Source: Stenotrophomonas maltophilia R551-3
GTDB taxonomy: Bacteria > Pseudomonadota > Gammaproteobacteria > Xanthomonadales > Xanthomonadaceae
Length of the DNA: 58,969 nt
Direction: 5' to 3'
Assembly (NCBI RefSeq): GCF_000020665.1
Contig: NC_011071.1
Location: 4,515,001-4,573,969 of the forward strand
Shown: in pieces, positions 1-7,965 of the stretch
Layout: each line of letters begins with the position of its first letter
Numbering within the stretch: the stretch's first letter is position 1
Position numbers and translations under genes: made by a program
Notes under the pieces: model-generated
The model's database searches: none
Seen by the model: the letters and a program-made list of their open reading frames with translations, nothing else
What the model was told of the DNA's origin: nothing

Positions 1-606
1 CAGGTACCAGCTGTTGCCAAAGATGCCGGTGGTGATGCTGAGCGCGAAGGTGATGACCAGCGACAGGCCATCCGGCACATCCAGCAAGGTCTCCACCACG
101 CTGATCAGCAGCAGCAGGCCAGCCCACATCGCCGCCAGGCGGTACATCTTGCGGTACATCATCCACACCAGGCCGAGCAGGAAGGCAGGCCAGTGCCAGG
201 TGCCAGTGCCCGTGGCGATGCCTTGATCCAGCCGCCAGCGCTGGCGATAGATCGGGAAGTTGCCTCCCACCACGCTGGCGTACAGCGCCAATTCGCCCTC
301 CAGCCCAGCCGCCGCTGCCGTATCCGGTGCAGTGGCCGGCGCACGATACGGATCGGAGGGATCGCCGACGCTCGGCGCGATGCCCTCAACGACAGGGGCC
401 GCGTCGATATCCGGGGCCGGAACCACGTCGATGGGCGTTGAAACCTGATCCAGCTCGGCCAATGGACGCCACGACGGCATCCCTTCGCACCACAGCAGCG
501 TGCGTGCCGTTACCGTCCCGTCCTGCTGCAGCTTGCGAAGGCCGGCCAGGTCGACCGGCCCACTGCTCTGCCTGCCATTGGCATACCACCACTGTGCTTC
601 CTGCAT
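1..606 (-). CDS. GYF-domain / DUF2628 membrane protein, C-terminus cut by window edge
   Basis: The reading frame runs off the left edge, so only the first 202 codons are present. Residues about 4-50 look like a GYF_2 (DUF4339) module (WWYANGRQSSGPVDL, later CEGMPSWRPL). An acidic, Pro/Ala-rich linker follows, then a block typical of DUF2628 (tryptophan-rich WHWPAFLLGLVW, YRKMYR) and at least two hydrophobic membrane segments. Families with this layout are inner-membrane proteins of unknown function; the GYF module usually binds proline-rich peptides. Start choice: an AGGAAGG Shine-Dalgarno lies at 616-622, well spaced for the ATG at 606 but touching the alternative ATG at 615. The function is not known. 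Confidence 0.75.
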   Translation of the reverse strand, partial: MQEAQWWYANGRQSSGPVDLAGLRKLQQDGTVTARTLLWCEGMPSWRPLAELDQVSTPIDVVPAPDIDAAPVVEGIAPSVGDPSDPYRAPATAPDTAAAAGLEGELALYASVVGGNFPIYRQRWRLDQGIATGTGTWHWPAFLLGLVWMMYRKMYRLAAMWAGLLLLISVVETLLDVPDGLSLVITFALSITTGIFGNSWYL

Positions 607-656
607 GTTCTCCATCCTTCCTGCGTACATCATCAAACTGGAACTGCTGCCACCAC

Positions 657-1523
657 CTATAGCGGGGCACTGGCCAGGGTCTGTGCCAACCGGTGGCGCT
701 CCCCCGGTGCGAGGGTGATCTGCTCGGGGCCGGCATTGGCCACCTCCAGGCAGACATAATCGTGCCAGCCGTCGCCAACGTCCGCCATCTTCGCCGCCGC
801 GTCCGCACCCGGGTTCCATGCCACCAGGGTCTGGCTGCCTTCGCTGCGGATCTCGATCCGCCGCTGCAGTACGGGATCACGCAGCACGTAATGGCCGCCG
901 GCACCGGTATAGATGCGATCGCAGCGGCCGGGATCACGCGGATCACGCAATGACCACGGTCCCTGCTGCAGGCGCGCCTGCGCGTAATCCTCGTACTTGT
1001 CGAGATACTGCAGTCCATCGAGGCCATCCACCTCGACGCGACCGGCATCGCCAACGCGGAAATAGCTGTGCAGGGCCTGGGTGAAGGTCACCGGCGAAGC
1101 CCCGATGTTTTCGCTGGTCAACTGCTGATGCAGCTGGTGGCCGATGCGCACCTGCATCTGCAGGCGCAGGCCGAGGTCGACGCACGGAGGTGGCGCCAGT
1201 TGCAGCGTCACCTCACCGTCATCGCCCTGGAGGGCCTGCAGCAGCTCCCAGCGCGCGGTACGCACCAACCCGTGTGCGGGAACATCAGCGTCCTGGCCCT
1301 GGCGGCCGAACCACGGCCAGCACACCGGCACACCGCCACGGATCGGCGTGGGCAGTTCGGCGCGCGTGGGCGACAGCCACAACAGGTCGTGCTGCCCTTC
1401 CGGAATGAACGACAGCAGCTGTCCACCGAACACGCTGATGACCGCCGTGGCATTGGCGGTTCGCACCTGCCAGGCCTCCAGCCCGTGATACAGGCCGGTG
1501 CTGATGTCCAGATTCGACTGCAT
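657..1523 (-). CDS. D-hexose-6-phosphate mutarotase (aldose 1-epimerase family, YeaD-like)
   Basis: This 288-aa protein has the galactose-mutarotase-like beta-sandwich signature: LLSFIPEGQHDLLWLSP, then the family hallmark PIRGGVPVCWPWFG, then ALHSYFRVGD, which carries the expected catalytic histidine. Members interconvert the anomers of phosphorylated hexoses in the cytoplasm. The length fits the YeaD group. The ATG at 1523 is chosen because AAGGAG sits about 9 nt upstream; the frame stays open further upstream, but that stretch is arginine/proline-rich and looks non-coding. It lies just downstream of the transglycosylase gene on the same strand, about 40 nt away, so co-transcription is possible. 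The family is clear; the substrate is inferred. Confidence 0.85.
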   Translation of the reverse strand: MQSNLDISTGLYHGLEAWQVRTANATAVISVFGGQLLSFIPEGQHDLLWLSPTRAELPTPIRGGVPVCWPWFGRQGQDADVPAHGLVRTARWELLQALQGDDGEVTLQLAPPPCVDLGLRLQMQVRIGHQLHQQLTSENIGASPVTFTQALHSYFRVGDAGRVEVDGLDGLQYLDKYEDYAQARLQQGPWSLRDPRDPGRCDRIYTGAGGHYVLRDPVLQRRIEIRSEGSQTLVAWNPGADAAAKMADVGDGWHDYVCLEVANAGPEQITLAPGERHRLAQTLASAPL

Positions 1524-1563
1524 GCGATGACGCTCCTTGAAGACCGCGGCGATGATGTCGCGG

Positions 1564-2832
1564 TCAGCGTGCCGTCGGCAAGGCCTTCTGCCCAGCGGGT
1601 GCGATGGCGGCCGCCTCTTCCTGCAGCGCGCGCAGGATGCGTTGGCCGGCACGCCCATCGGCATTGGCCCAGCCGAGGCGCTGCTGCTCGGACTGGATCG
1701 CGCGACGGGTGGCGGTACCGATCATGCCGTCGGCACTGCCGATATCGTGGCCACGGGCCAGCAGCAGGGCCTGCAGTTGGCGGCGCTCACCACGACCGAT
1801 GCCGGGGTCGTCGGTCGGCCAGGCGGTGGCCAGCCCGGAGCCGCCGCGCAGCTGGTCGGCCAGGGTGGCGATCGCCAGCGCATAGCTTTCAGCGGCGTTG
1901 TAGCTGTAGATCGCGTCATAGTTGCGGAACACCAGCAGCGCCGGACCCTTGATCCCTGCCGGCAGCAGCAGCGCGGCACGCGCGTCGGCCGGGAGGTTGG
2001 CCGGTGCCAGCGCGCTGCCATCCAGCGCAGTCACGCCCTGCGCGCGCCAGTCGGCCAGCGCGCGGCGTTGGGTACGGCCGGCCAGGCCGGCATTGAAGCC
2101 GGCCGGGATACGGACCTCCATGCCCCATGGCTCGCCACTGCGCCAGCCGGCACGCTTGAGGTAGTTGGCGGTGGACGCCAGTGCATCGGGAATGCTGCCG
2201 ACCAGATCGCGGCGGCCATCGCCATCACCGTCCACGGCAATGCGTGCATAGGTGCTGGGCATGAACTGGGTATGGCCGAACGCGCCCGCCCAGGAACCAG
2301 TCAGCCCCTGCGCCTGCAGGTCACCCCGGTCGATCAGCTTGAGCAGGGCCAGCAGTTCGCCACGGAAGAAGGCCTGGCGACGGCCCGCACAGGACAGCGT
2401 GGCCAGGGACTGCAGCAGCGGGCGCTTGCCGAACACGCGGCCATAGTCGCTCTCCACGCCCCAGACCGCGACGATGGTGGTCGGATCGACGCCGTACTGT
2501 GCGGACACGCGATCGAGCAGGTCACGATGCTGCTGCAGCATCGCGCGACCATCATCGACCCGCTGACGATCGACCAGCGCGGCCAGGTAATCCCAGATCG
2601 GCGTGGTGAATTCCGGCTGCGCGTCGAGCAGGCCAAGCACGCTGGGGTCCGGGGTGAGGCCGGCGGTGATTTCGTTGAAGCGCTCGGCACTGATGCCCTG
2701 GCTGGCGGCCGTTGCCTGCAGGCCCGCCAGGCAACGGCTGAAGGCCGGATCGAGGCCGGCATCGGGCGCCGCCAGCTGTGCCGGCGTCGAGGCGAGGGCG
2801 GCGGCCAGGCCGAGCGTGATCAGAATGGGCAT
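1564..2832 (-). CDS. Lytic murein transglycosylase, MltB (SLT_2) family with peptidoglycan-binding domain
   Basis: The 422-aa product starts with a short export signal (about residues 1-20). An SLT_2 catalytic domain covers roughly 28-320, with the catalytic glutamate at E127 in AVWGVESDYGR and the family motifs GAFGHTQFMPSTY and DLVGSIPDALASTANYL. A C-terminal PG_binding_1-like domain (about 345-405, with GMIGTATRRAIQ) follows. The enzyme should cleave the MurNAc-GlcNAc bond in the periplasm with 1,6-anhydro product formation. There is no lipobox, so it is likely a soluble MltB-like form rather than a lipoprotein. About 40 nt separate it from the mutarotase gene downstream. Family confidence is high; the exact paralogue is not fixed. 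Confidence 0.9.
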   Translation of the reverse strand: MPILITLGLAAALASTPAQLAAPDAGLDPAFSRCLAGLQATAASQGISAERFNEITAGLTPDPSVLGLLDAQPEFTTPIWDYLAALVDRQRVDDGRAMLQQHRDLLDRVSAQYGVDPTTIVAVWGVESDYGRVFGKRPLLQSLATLSCAGRRQAFFRGELLALLKLIDRGDLQAQGLTGSWAGAFGHTQFMPSTYARIAVDGDGDGRRDLVGSIPDALASTANYLKRAGWRSGEPWGMEVRIPAGFNAGLAGRTQRRALADWRAQGVTALDGSALAPANLPADARAALLLPAGIKGPALLVFRNYDAIYSYNAAESYALAIATLADQLRGGSGLATAWPTDDPGIGRGERRQLQALLLARGHDIGSADGMIGTATRRAIQSEQQRLGWANADGRAGQRILRALQEEAAAIAPAGQKALPTAR

Positions 2833-2916
2833 GGCGTCCTCCGTGTTGCCGGTGCAGGGCCATCTTAGGGCCAGCGGTGCAGCCGAACCTGAAGCGGCAC
2901 CGGCGGGTGATCGGTC

Positions 2917-3891
2917 CTACAGGGCGCGCAGCAGGCGCAGGCCATAGGCCGGGGCGTCGGCATCCCAGCGCTGCACCACCTGCAGCCCGGCCTGCTGCAG
3001 CAGCTGTTCGAAGCTGTCATCGGTGTACTTGTGGCTGTACTCGACGCGGATCGGTTCGTCGGCGGCAAAGTGGAAGGTGCGGCCGTCCAGATGCACATCC
3101 TGCGCCCAGCGGCTGACCAGATCGGTCTCGATGCGCAGCCGCGCGGTGCTGTAGCAGGCGCGGTGGCGGAAGCCGTCGAGGTCGAAGTCGCTGCCGATCT
3201 CGCGGTTGAGCCGGGCCAGCAGGTTGAGAGTGAATGCGGCGGTGACACCCTGCGCATCGTTGTAGGCCGCTTCGATCAGCGCCGGGTCCTTGTGCAGGTC
3301 GATGCCGACCAGGGCCAGCCCGTCACGGCCCATGGTCTGGCGCATCGCGCGCAGCAGTGCGGCCGCGTCTTCGCCTTCAAAGTTGCCCAGCGTGGAACCG
3401 GGGAAGAACAACAGGCGACGCGCGGGCTCGCGCTCTGGCATGGGCACGGCGACAGGGCGGGTGAAGTCAGCACAGACCGGCAGCATCTCCACCTCCGGCA
3501 GCGCCGGGGCCAGATGGTCGATGCTGGATAGCAGTGCGGCCCGCGAGATTTCAATCGGCGTGTAGGCCACCGGGTCGTGCAGGGCGGCCAGCAGCAGCGC
3601 GGTCTTGCGGCCGCTGCCGCTGCCCAGTTCCACCACGTGCAGGCGCGGGCCGACGCTGCGGGCGATGTCCGGCAGCACCCGCTTCAGCAGCGCGAGCTCG
3701 GTGCGCGTGGGGTAGTACTCGGGGGTCTGGGTGATCTGCTCGAACAGGCGCGAGCCACGTGCGTCGTAGAAGTACTTGGACGGCAGCTGCCGCGGCGTAC
3801 GTGAGAGCCCGGCCACCACGTCGGAGAGGATCTGCTGGCGGCCGGGAGTGAGATCGGTCAATGCCTGCAGCGCGTCATGCACGGTGCTCAT
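2917..3891 (-). CDS. egtD: L-histidine N(alpha)-methyltransferase EgtD
   Basis: The 324-aa protein matches EgtD. It has the N-terminal PSKYFYDARGSRLFEQIT and YYPTRTE motifs, the SAM-binding VVELGSGSGRKT, and SRAALLSS and FFPGSTLGNF further on. EgtD trimethylates histidine to hercynine, the first step of ergothioneine synthesis, in the cytosol. The start at 3891 (MSTVHDALQAL) is chosen because its ATG overlaps the egtB stop codon in an ATGA arrangement, a sign of translational coupling. It is the second gene of an egtB-egtD operon. egtA, egtC and egtE are not nearby. Confidence 0.93.
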   Translation of the reverse strand: MSTVHDALQALTDLTPGRQQILSDVVAGLSRTPRQLPSKYFYDARGSRLFEQITQTPEYYPTRTELALLKRVLPDIARSVGPRLHVVELGSGSGRKTALLLAALHDPVAYTPIEISRAALLSSIDHLAPALPEVEMLPVCADFTRPVAVPMPEREPARRLLFFPGSTLGNFEGEDAAALLRAMRQTMGRDGLALVGIDLHKDPALIEAAYNDAQGVTAAFTLNLLARLNREIGSDFDLDGFRHRACYSTARLRIETDLVSRWAQDVHLDGRTFHFAADEPIRVEYSHKYTDDSFEQLLQQAGLQVVQRWDADAPAYGLRLLRAL

Positions 3892-5198
3892 GTGAGGTCC
3901 CTGGCCAGGCGCAGCCCGGAGAACTGCCAGCGCGCCGGCGGCATGAAGAAGTTTCGGTAGCTGGCGCGCACATGTCCGCGCGGCGTGGCGCAGCTGCCGC
4001 CGCGCAGCACCCACTGCCCGCACATGAACTTGCCGTTGTACTCACCCAGGTTGCCGGCGAACGGGCGGAAACCGGGATAAGCGCCGTAGGCCGATTGGGT
4101 CCATTCCCAGACATCGCCGAACAGCTGGCGCAGTCCACTGCCCTGCCCCGCCAACGGGTGCAGGTGGTCATCCTCGGCGAAGTGGCCGCTGACCGGTTGC
4201 GACGTCGCAGCCGCTTCCCATTCGAACTCGCTGGGCAGGCGTGCACCGGCCCAGCGGGCGCAGGCGTCAGCCTCGTAGTAGCTGAGATGGCAGACCGGCG
4301 CGTGCGGATCCAGCGCACGCCAACCGCCGAGGGTGTACTCGCGCTGCAGGTCGTCATCCCAGTACAGCGGGTGCTGCCAGCCCTCGGCTTCGCGCAGCGC
4401 CCAGCCTTCGCTGAGCCACCAGCGCGGCTCCCGGTAACCACCGGCCTCGATGAAGGCGTGGTACTCGGCATTGCTGACGGGACGCTCGGCCAGTGCGTGC
4501 GCGGGGAGCACCACGCGGTGCGCTGGCGATTCGTTGTCATAGGCGAACGCGGCCTGCTGCGGCCATGCCGCGGCGCCGACGGTGACGATGCGCTCGGGTG
4601 ATTCGATCCAGCCCTGAGCGCTGGCGTTGCCTGCGACGGGTTGCAGGTCTTCGCGATATGGCGGCTGCAGCGGATTGCACCAGAACGCATGCTTGATGTC
4701 GGTGAGCAGCAGTTCCTGGTGCTGCTGCTCGTGCTGCAGGCCCAGCTGCAGATGCTGCAGTGCCTGTTCATCGAGATCGCCCGCCGCCAACCGCGATTGC
4801 ACCTGCGCATCGACCTGCTTGCGGTAGTCGCGCACCTGCTGCAGCGAGGGCCGCGACAGCAACCCGCGCTGTGGCCGCGCATGCGCCGGGCCGATGCTCT
4901 TGTAGTAGCTGTTGAACAGGTAGTCCCAGGCCGGGTCATGCGCTGGCGCGGTGCCGAAACCCGCCAGCACGAAGCGTTCGAAGAACCAGGTGGTGTGGGC
5001 CAGGTGCCATTTGCTCGGGCTGGCGTCAGCCATGCTCTGCAGCATGGCGTCCTCGGCACTGAGCGGCGCGGCCAGCTGCAGGCTGCGCGTCCGTACATGG
5101 GCGAACTGGCGGGCGAGATCGTGCTGCGGGGCAGCGACGGCGGCGGGTACGCTGTCCATGTGGGCAGCATCGGCGCTGGACGGTGAGTGCGACGTCAT
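3888..5198 (-). CDS. egtB: Ergothioneine biosynthesis sulfoxide synthase EgtB
   Basis: The 436-aa protein has the two-part EgtB layout. An N-terminal DinB-like domain carries the iron-binding histidines (WHLAHTTWFFE near residue 64, and HEQQHQE at 156-162 giving H-x3-H-x-E). A C-terminal FGE-sulfatase/formylglycine-type domain contains RLPSEFEWE, DVWEWTQSAY, VLRGGSCATP and FSGLRLARD. EgtB uses Fe(II) and O2 to join a thiol donor to hercynine. It precedes egtD with a 4-nt overlap. With no egtC or egtE homologue nearby, the thiol donor (gamma-Glu-Cys or free Cys) cannot be told from this sequence. OvoA is less likely because the C-terminal methyltransferase fusion is absent and a separate EgtD is present. 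Confidence 0.93.
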   Translation of the reverse strand: MTSHSPSSADAAHMDSVPAAVAAPQHDLARQFAHVRTRSLQLAAPLSAEDAMLQSMADASPSKWHLAHTTWFFERFVLAGFGTAPAHDPAWDYLFNSYYKSIGPAHARPQRGLLSRPSLQQVRDYRKQVDAQVQSRLAAGDLDEQALQHLQLGLQHEQQHQELLLTDIKHAFWCNPLQPPYREDLQPVAGNASAQGWIESPERIVTVGAAAWPQQAAFAYDNESPAHRVVLPAHALAERPVSNAEYHAFIEAGGYREPRWWLSEGWALREAEGWQHPLYWDDDLQREYTLGGWRALDPHAPVCHLSYYEADACARWAGARLPSEFEWEAAATSQPVSGHFAEDDHLHPLAGQGSGLRQLFGDVWEWTQSAYGAYPGFRPFAGNLGEYNGKFMCGQWVLRGGSCATPRGHVRASYRNFFMPPARWQFSGLRLARDLT

Positions 5199-5309
5199 GG
5201 TTCGGCGTCACTTCGTTCACATGGATGAGCCTGCCGCATTCAAGAAGCCGCCACGAACGCCGCTAACGGCAATGCTGCGGCCGCGTCGTCACCGCGCTGG
5301 AATTCCTGC

Positions 5310-6590
5310 TTGCCCCTGCATCCGCTCCGCCAGCCTGCGCATTACCTGTTCGTGCTGCCCGCCATGCTGGTTGCCGTGGTGCTGTGCACCGCATTGGATA
5401 CCGCAGACGTGGCCAGCCCGGCGCAGCGCATCCTGCCCTGGCTGCTGGCCTGCCTCGGCGCGGGGCTGGCCCTGCTCTACCACCAGATACGTTCGCTCTG
5501 CCTGCTGCTGGTGGTGGCGGTCATGTTCGCGCTGCTGCACCAGGATGTCGGCGGCTACCTGCGCAGCGGCCATGTCGGCGCGCTGACACCGCTGCGCTTC
5601 CATGCCATCTCGGCGTGGCTGCCATTGCTGTTCACCGGCCTGTCGTTGTGGCCGGAGCGCGGGCGCCGACGCCAGGACCTGCTGCTGCGCGGCGTGGTAT
5701 GCAGCGTGGCGCTGCTGATCTTCCTGCTGCTGGCCACGCAGCAGCCGCGCGGCATGCACGATCTGCTGTCGAACCGTCACTGGGCGTGGATCCCGGCCGA
5801 CTGGAACGCGCTGGCGCAGCTACCGGCGCTGCTGTTCCTGCTGGCGACCGCCGCGCTGGGCTGGCAGGCCTGGCGGCACCCGCGCCCGTTGCACACGGCA
5901 ATGCTGCTGGCGCTGCTGTGCCTGTGGTGGATGCTGCCACGGGTGTTCCTGCAGCCGGTGCTGCTGCCGGCGCTGAGCTGCGCCGCCCTGCTGCTGGTGC
6001 TGGGTGCGATGCTGCAGGAGTCCTTCCACATGGCCTTCCGCGATGAGCTGACCGGCCTGCCGGGGCGCCGCGCGTTCAACGAGACCCTGCAGCGGGCACG
6101 CGGCACCTACAGCATCGCGATGGTGGACGTGGACCACTTCAAGTCATTCAACGATACCCATGGCCACGACACCGGCGATGACGTGCTGCGACTGGTGGCC
6201 TCGCGGCTTGCGAAGGTCGGCGACGGTGGTCGGGCATTCCGCTATGGCGGCGAGGAATTCGCGGTGGTGTTCCTGGACCGTCCGGCGGCGGCCTGCGTCG
6301 ATGCGGTCGAAGCCCTGCGGCAGAGTATCGAGGACACCCGCATGCAGCTGCGCGACCGCAGCACCCGCAGCCGCGACGACGAGGCCGGTCGACAGCAACG
6401 CGGACGCGGTGGCAGCGGCCAGGTCGTGCAGGTGACGGTGAGCATCGGCCTGGCCGACAGTCGTGTGGACCAGCGGCCGACGGCGGTGGTCAAGGCCGCC
6501 GACCAGGCGCTGTACGCGGCCAAGGACGGGGGCCGCAACCAGGTGCATGCGCAGGCCGGCCAGCGCGTGCTGGCCATGCGTGGCGGCTGA
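5310..6590 (+). CDS. Membrane-bound GGDEF diguanylate cyclase
   Basis: The 426-aa protein has about six N-terminal membrane segments (residues about 12-235) followed by a GGDEF domain from about 243. The active-site motif is GGEEF at 313-317, preceded by DELTGLPGRRAFNE and VDVDHFKSFNDTHGHDTGDDVL. It should make cyclic di-GMP from two GTP at the inner membrane. The inhibitory I-site, normally RxxD upstream of the active site, reads KVGD (302-305), so product inhibition may be weakened. A basic low-complexity insert lies at about 352-370. The start is uncertain: TTG at 5310 has no good ribosome site. It is divergent from egtB and ends 3 nt before the converging YchJ-like gene. Confidence 0.88.
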   Translation: MPLHPLRQPAHYLFVLPAMLVAVVLCTALDTADVASPAQRILPWLLACLGAGLALLYHQIRSLCLLLVVAVMFALLHQDVGGYLRSGHVGALTPLRFHAISAWLPLLFTGLSLWPERGRRRQDLLLRGVVCSVALLIFLLLATQQPRGMHDLLSNRHWAWIPADWNALAQLPALLFLLATAALGWQAWRHPRPLHTAMLLALLCLWWMLPRVFLQPVLLPALSCAALLLVLGAMLQESFHMAFRDELTGLPGRRAFNETLQRARGTYSIAMVDVDHFKSFNDTHGHDTGDDVLRLVASRLAKVGDGGRAFRYGGEEFAVVFLDRPAAACVDAVEALRQSIEDTRMQLRDRSTRSRDDEAGRQQRGRGGSGQVVQVTVSIGLADSRVDQRPTAVVKAADQALYAAKDGGRNQVHAQAGQRVLAMRGG

Positions 6591-6593
6591 GGC

Positions 6594-6986
6594 TCAGACC
6601 GCGTCGAGGTAGTACCAGCGGCCTTCGATGCGCTGGAAGCGGCTGTGTTCGGTCATCTTCACCGCGCTGCCGCCGCCGATGCGGTAGCGCGCGGTGAAGC
6701 GGACGTCGGCGCTGTCGGCACCGGTAATGGTGTGCTCGTGCACGGTCAGGCCCAGCCAATGCGTGCGCTGGCCCGGCGCATCGTCCAGCGTCAGCTCGGC
6801 CGGACGCGTGTCCGGGTGCCAGGTCTGGCGCAGGTAGTCGGCCAAACCGCGCACGTAGGCGCTGTAACGCGAACGCATCAGGCGCTCGGCATCAGGCGCC
6901 GCGTCGCCAGCATGGAAACGGCCGCAGCAGGCGGCGTAGTCGGCGGGCAGGCCGCAGGGACAGGGATCGGCGGGTTTTCGGCTCAT
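6594..6986 (-). CDS. YchJ-like (UPF0225) SEC-C motif protein
   Basis: The 130-aa protein begins [12 protein letters not shown] and contains the SEC-C cysteine cluster (CPCG, then YAACCG), followed by the YchJ-type NTF2-like fold ([12 protein letters not shown], then W at the WHPDTRP site, FTARY, and ending RWYYLDA). SEC-C motifs bind zinc; the molecular role of YchJ proteins is not established. The ATG at 6986 is preferred over an upstream start because the motif-bearing N-terminus then matches the family. It converges on the diguanylate cyclase with a 3-nt gap. Confidence 0.85.
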   Translation of the reverse strand: MSRKPADPCPCGLPADYAACCGRFHAGDAAPDAERLMRSRYSAYVRGLADYLRQTWHPDTRPAELTLDDAPGQRTHWLGLTVHEHTITGADSADVRFTARYRIGGGSAVKMTEHSRFQRIEGRWYYLDAV

Positions 6987-7080
6987 GCCGGCATTGTCGC
7001 CGGGTTGCACGGATTGATCCACGCGCGGCACGGGTCAGCTGATGCAGGACAGGCGTATGCTGTCGCGCCCCCCACCTTGA

Positions 7081-7869
7081 TTGATCGCCGTGCTGGAACT
7101 GGTTCCCCCTGAGTTGTGGTGGCTGGTGGTGATCGCCTTCATCGCCGGCCTTGTGGATGCCGCCGTCGGTGGCGGTGGCCTGGTGCAGCTGCCCGGCCTG
7201 TTCACGGTGCTGCCGCAGCAGACGCCGGCGATGCTGTTCGGTACCAACAAGTTCAGCTCGATGTTCGGCACGGGTGCAGCGGCCTGGCGCTATGCACGCA
7301 ATGTGCGCTTCCCGTGGAAGCCGGTGCTGTTCGCGGCTGGCACGGCCTTCATCTTCTCCTTCGCCGGGGCCACCGCGGTGAGCCTGCTGCCCAAGGATGC
7401 GGTGCGCCCGCTGGTACTGGTGCTGCTGATCGCGATGCTGGCTTACACGCTATGGAAGAAGGATTTCGGTGCACTGCACCGGCCGCAGGAGATCGGCCGC
7501 CGCGAGCTGGCCATCGCACTGGCCATTGGTGCGGCGATCGGCTTCTACGATGGCTTCTTCGGGCCAGGTACGGGCAGCTTCCTGATCTTCCTGTTCGTGC
7601 GCTTCTTCGGCCTGGATTTCCTGCGCGCATCGGCCGCGTCAAAGGTGGTGAACCTGGCGACCAATGTGGCGGCGATCTCGTTCTTCGTGCCGACCGGCAA
7701 CATCCTGTGGCTGTTCGCGCTGCCGATGGCGGCGGCCAACATCATTGGATCGGTGGTGGGCACGCGGTTGGCGCTGAAGGGCGGTACGCCGTTCATCCGC
7801 AAGCTGTTCGTGGGGCTGGTGGTGGTGCTGATCGCGCGGATGGCGTGGGATACGTTGCGCGGAGCGTGA
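7081..7869 (+). CDS. TSUP (TauE/SafE, YfcA-like) membrane permease
   Basis: The product of about 260 aa has seven to eight hydrophobic segments and two TSUP repeats: an N-terminal half with GLVDAAVGGGGLVQLP and GTNKFSSMFGTGAA, and a second with IGFYDGFFGPGTGSF and ASAASKVVNLATN. The family moves sulfite, sulfoacetate or other small organosulfur anions across the inner membrane; YfcA-type members have no assigned substrate. The start is either TTG at 7081 or GTG at 7090, and neither has an obvious ribosome site. It is divergent from the YchJ-like gene and is followed by a SMAG repeat pair. Confidence 0.85.
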   Translation: MIAVLELVPPELWWLVVIAFIAGLVDAAVGGGGLVQLPGLFTVLPQQTPAMLFGTNKFSSMFGTGAAAWRYARNVRFPWKPVLFAAGTAFIFSFAGATAVSLLPKDAVRPLVLVLLIAMLAYTLWKKDFGALHRPQEIGRRELAIALAIGAAIGFYDGFFGPGTGSFLIFLFVRFFGLDFLRASAASKVVNLATNVAAISFFVPTGNILWLFALPMAAANIIGSVVGTRLALKGGTPFIRKLFVGLVVVLIARMAWDTLRGA

Positions 7870-7875
7870 GTGCGG

Positions 7876-7946
7876 TTGCCGGCCAGCGGCCGGCACTACC
7901 GGGTCATGAACCCCGCCCATGGGTAGTGCCGGCCGCTGGCCGGCAT
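7876..7946. repeat. SMAG/REP palindrome pair (GTAG-headed, inverted)
   Basis: Two copies of a GTAG-headed palindrome (core GCCGGCCGCTGGCCGGC) face each other: a minus-oriented copy at 7876-7899 and a plus-oriented copy at 7923-7946. Each folds into a strong GC hairpin. This matches the SMAG repeats described for S. maltophilia. It lies between two convergent genes and may stabilise or end both messages. Confidence 0.85.
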
Positions 7947-7965
7947 TCCCATTCAATCGGCCGGG

